Below, in pieces: positions 5,487 to 5,831 of a stretch of DNA of 5,831 bases (its first letter is position 1; every line of letters begins with the position of its first letter). The position numbers were made by a program, and so were the translations under genes. The notes beneath the pieces are model-generated. The model saw only the letters and a program-made list of their open reading frames with translations, was not told the origin of the DNA and did not search any database. Location: assembly GCA_013695255.1 (NCBI GenBank), contig JACDAV010000129.1, positions 1 to 5,831 of the forward strand, read 5' to 3'. This stretch comes from Chloroflexota bacterium. Its GTDB lineage: Bacteria > Chloroflexota > Limnocylindria > Limnocylindrales > CSP1-4.

Positions 5487-5831
5487 ATGGCTAAGCGGAA
5501 CTATCTGGTGGAGGGTCTATCTGGTACCGGTAAGTCCTCGGTTTACGAGGAGCTGGTCCGAAGAGGCTACACAGCTATCACCACCGACCGTGCATGGGCC
5601 TACAGCGCCGATCCCGACACCGGTCTGCCTGGTGGGCCCATTGGTCACGACACGTGGATGTGGGACCGGCAAAAGGCTGTCGGCGAGCTCGAGAGCCCCG
5701 AACCCGACGTGTTGTTCGTCTGTGGGAGCAGCCGCAATCGCGACCACTTCCTGCCGTACTTCACCAAGGTCTTCAACCTCCGCATCGACGACGACACCAT
5801 GCGCCGCCGCCTCGAAGCGCGCACCGATGAC
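5487..5831 (+). CDS. P-loop kinase-like / AAA-type ATPase, partial (N-terminal 115 residues)
   Basis: The gene is open from ATG 5487 to the window end, so the C-terminus is missing. The N-terminus KRNYLVEGLSGTGKSSV is a textbook beta strand plus Walker A P-loop (GLSGTGKS, residues 10-17). A conserved-looking YTAITTDRAWAY (28-39) follows, where small-molecule kinases place substrate-binding acidic residues. Then comes the strand DVLFVCGSSRNRDHF (79-93), which resembles the Walker B/adenylate-kinase core strand, and FNLRIDDDTMRRRLEAR (99-115), where the LID-type arginines are expected. The layout resembles short nucleoside/shikimate-kinase-like ATPases annotated as 'AAA family ATPase' in actinobacteria and Chloroflexota; the substrate is unknown. 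There is no Shine-Dalgarno. TTGACG (5448-5453) and GACGAT (5472-5477) at 18-base spacing could be a weak promoter for a nearly leaderless mRNA. Of its 115 codons, 27 end in A or T, more than in groEL. Confidence 0.82.
   Translation, partial: MAKRNYLVEGLSGTGKSSVYEELVRRGYTAITTDRAWAYSADPDTGLPGGPIGHDTWMWDRQKAVGELESPEPDVLFVCGSSRNRDHFLPYFTKVFNLRIDDDTMRRRLEARTDD

Noticed and set aside
5594..5830. 78-codon plus-strand frame and the opposite 76-codon minus-strand frame (5517-5747)
   Set aside because: Both are shadows of the P-loop gene that starts at 5487, which carries a clear Walker A motif in its own frame.
1..5831. Search for an undescribed defence, mobile or retroelement system
   Set aside because: No transposase, integrase, reverse transcriptase, toxin-antitoxin pair, repeat array or structured large RNA was seen. 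The content is housekeeping genes plus one gene remnant and one partial kinase-like gene.

Overview
The window is high-GC bacterial chromosome. I infer Chloroflexota, moderately sure; the subgroup is open. The basis is a GroEL of Chloroflexota-like type (segments such as ENMGAQLLKEVATKT), an HrcA/CIRCE-controlled groES-groEL operon, TTG and GTG starts, and strong G/C preference at third codon positions. An actinobacterial source is less likely from the GroEL sequence but is not excluded without a tree. Apart from one gene fragment this is mostly core housekeeping DNA, and I see no mobile element, CRISPR array, rRNA or tRNA gene.

Left part (84-2942): three same-strand genes with gaps of 24 and 6 bases look like one operon. 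They are methionyl-tRNA synthetase (metG), a small glyoxalase-fold (VOC) protein, and a TatD-family metal-dependent hydrolase. metG next to tatD is a recurrent bacterial pairing; the VOC gene between them is less expected. The MetRS has an altered HIGH signature (GLHT) and lacks one expected zinc-knuckle cysteine.

Middle (2959-5205): a heat-shock chaperonin operon. Sixteen bases after the tatD stop there is a TTGACA-N17-TAGTCT promoter. It runs directly into a perfect CIRCE operator (TTGGCACTC-N9-GAGTGCCAA), the binding site of the repressor HrcA. A leader of about 185 nt follows, then groES and groEL. Both appear to start with TTG, each behind a strong Shine-Dalgarno sequence. The two proteins form the GroEL-GroES folding machine.

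Right part (5206-5831): a long hairpin lies 57 bases after groEL. On the opposite strand there is what looks like the leftover 3' end of a single-stranded DNA-binding protein gene (ssb), whose frame stops inside that hairpin. A P-loop kinase-like gene then starts at 5487 and runs off the window end. It uses visibly more A/T-ending codons than groEL, so this right edge may be a less stable or acquired segment.
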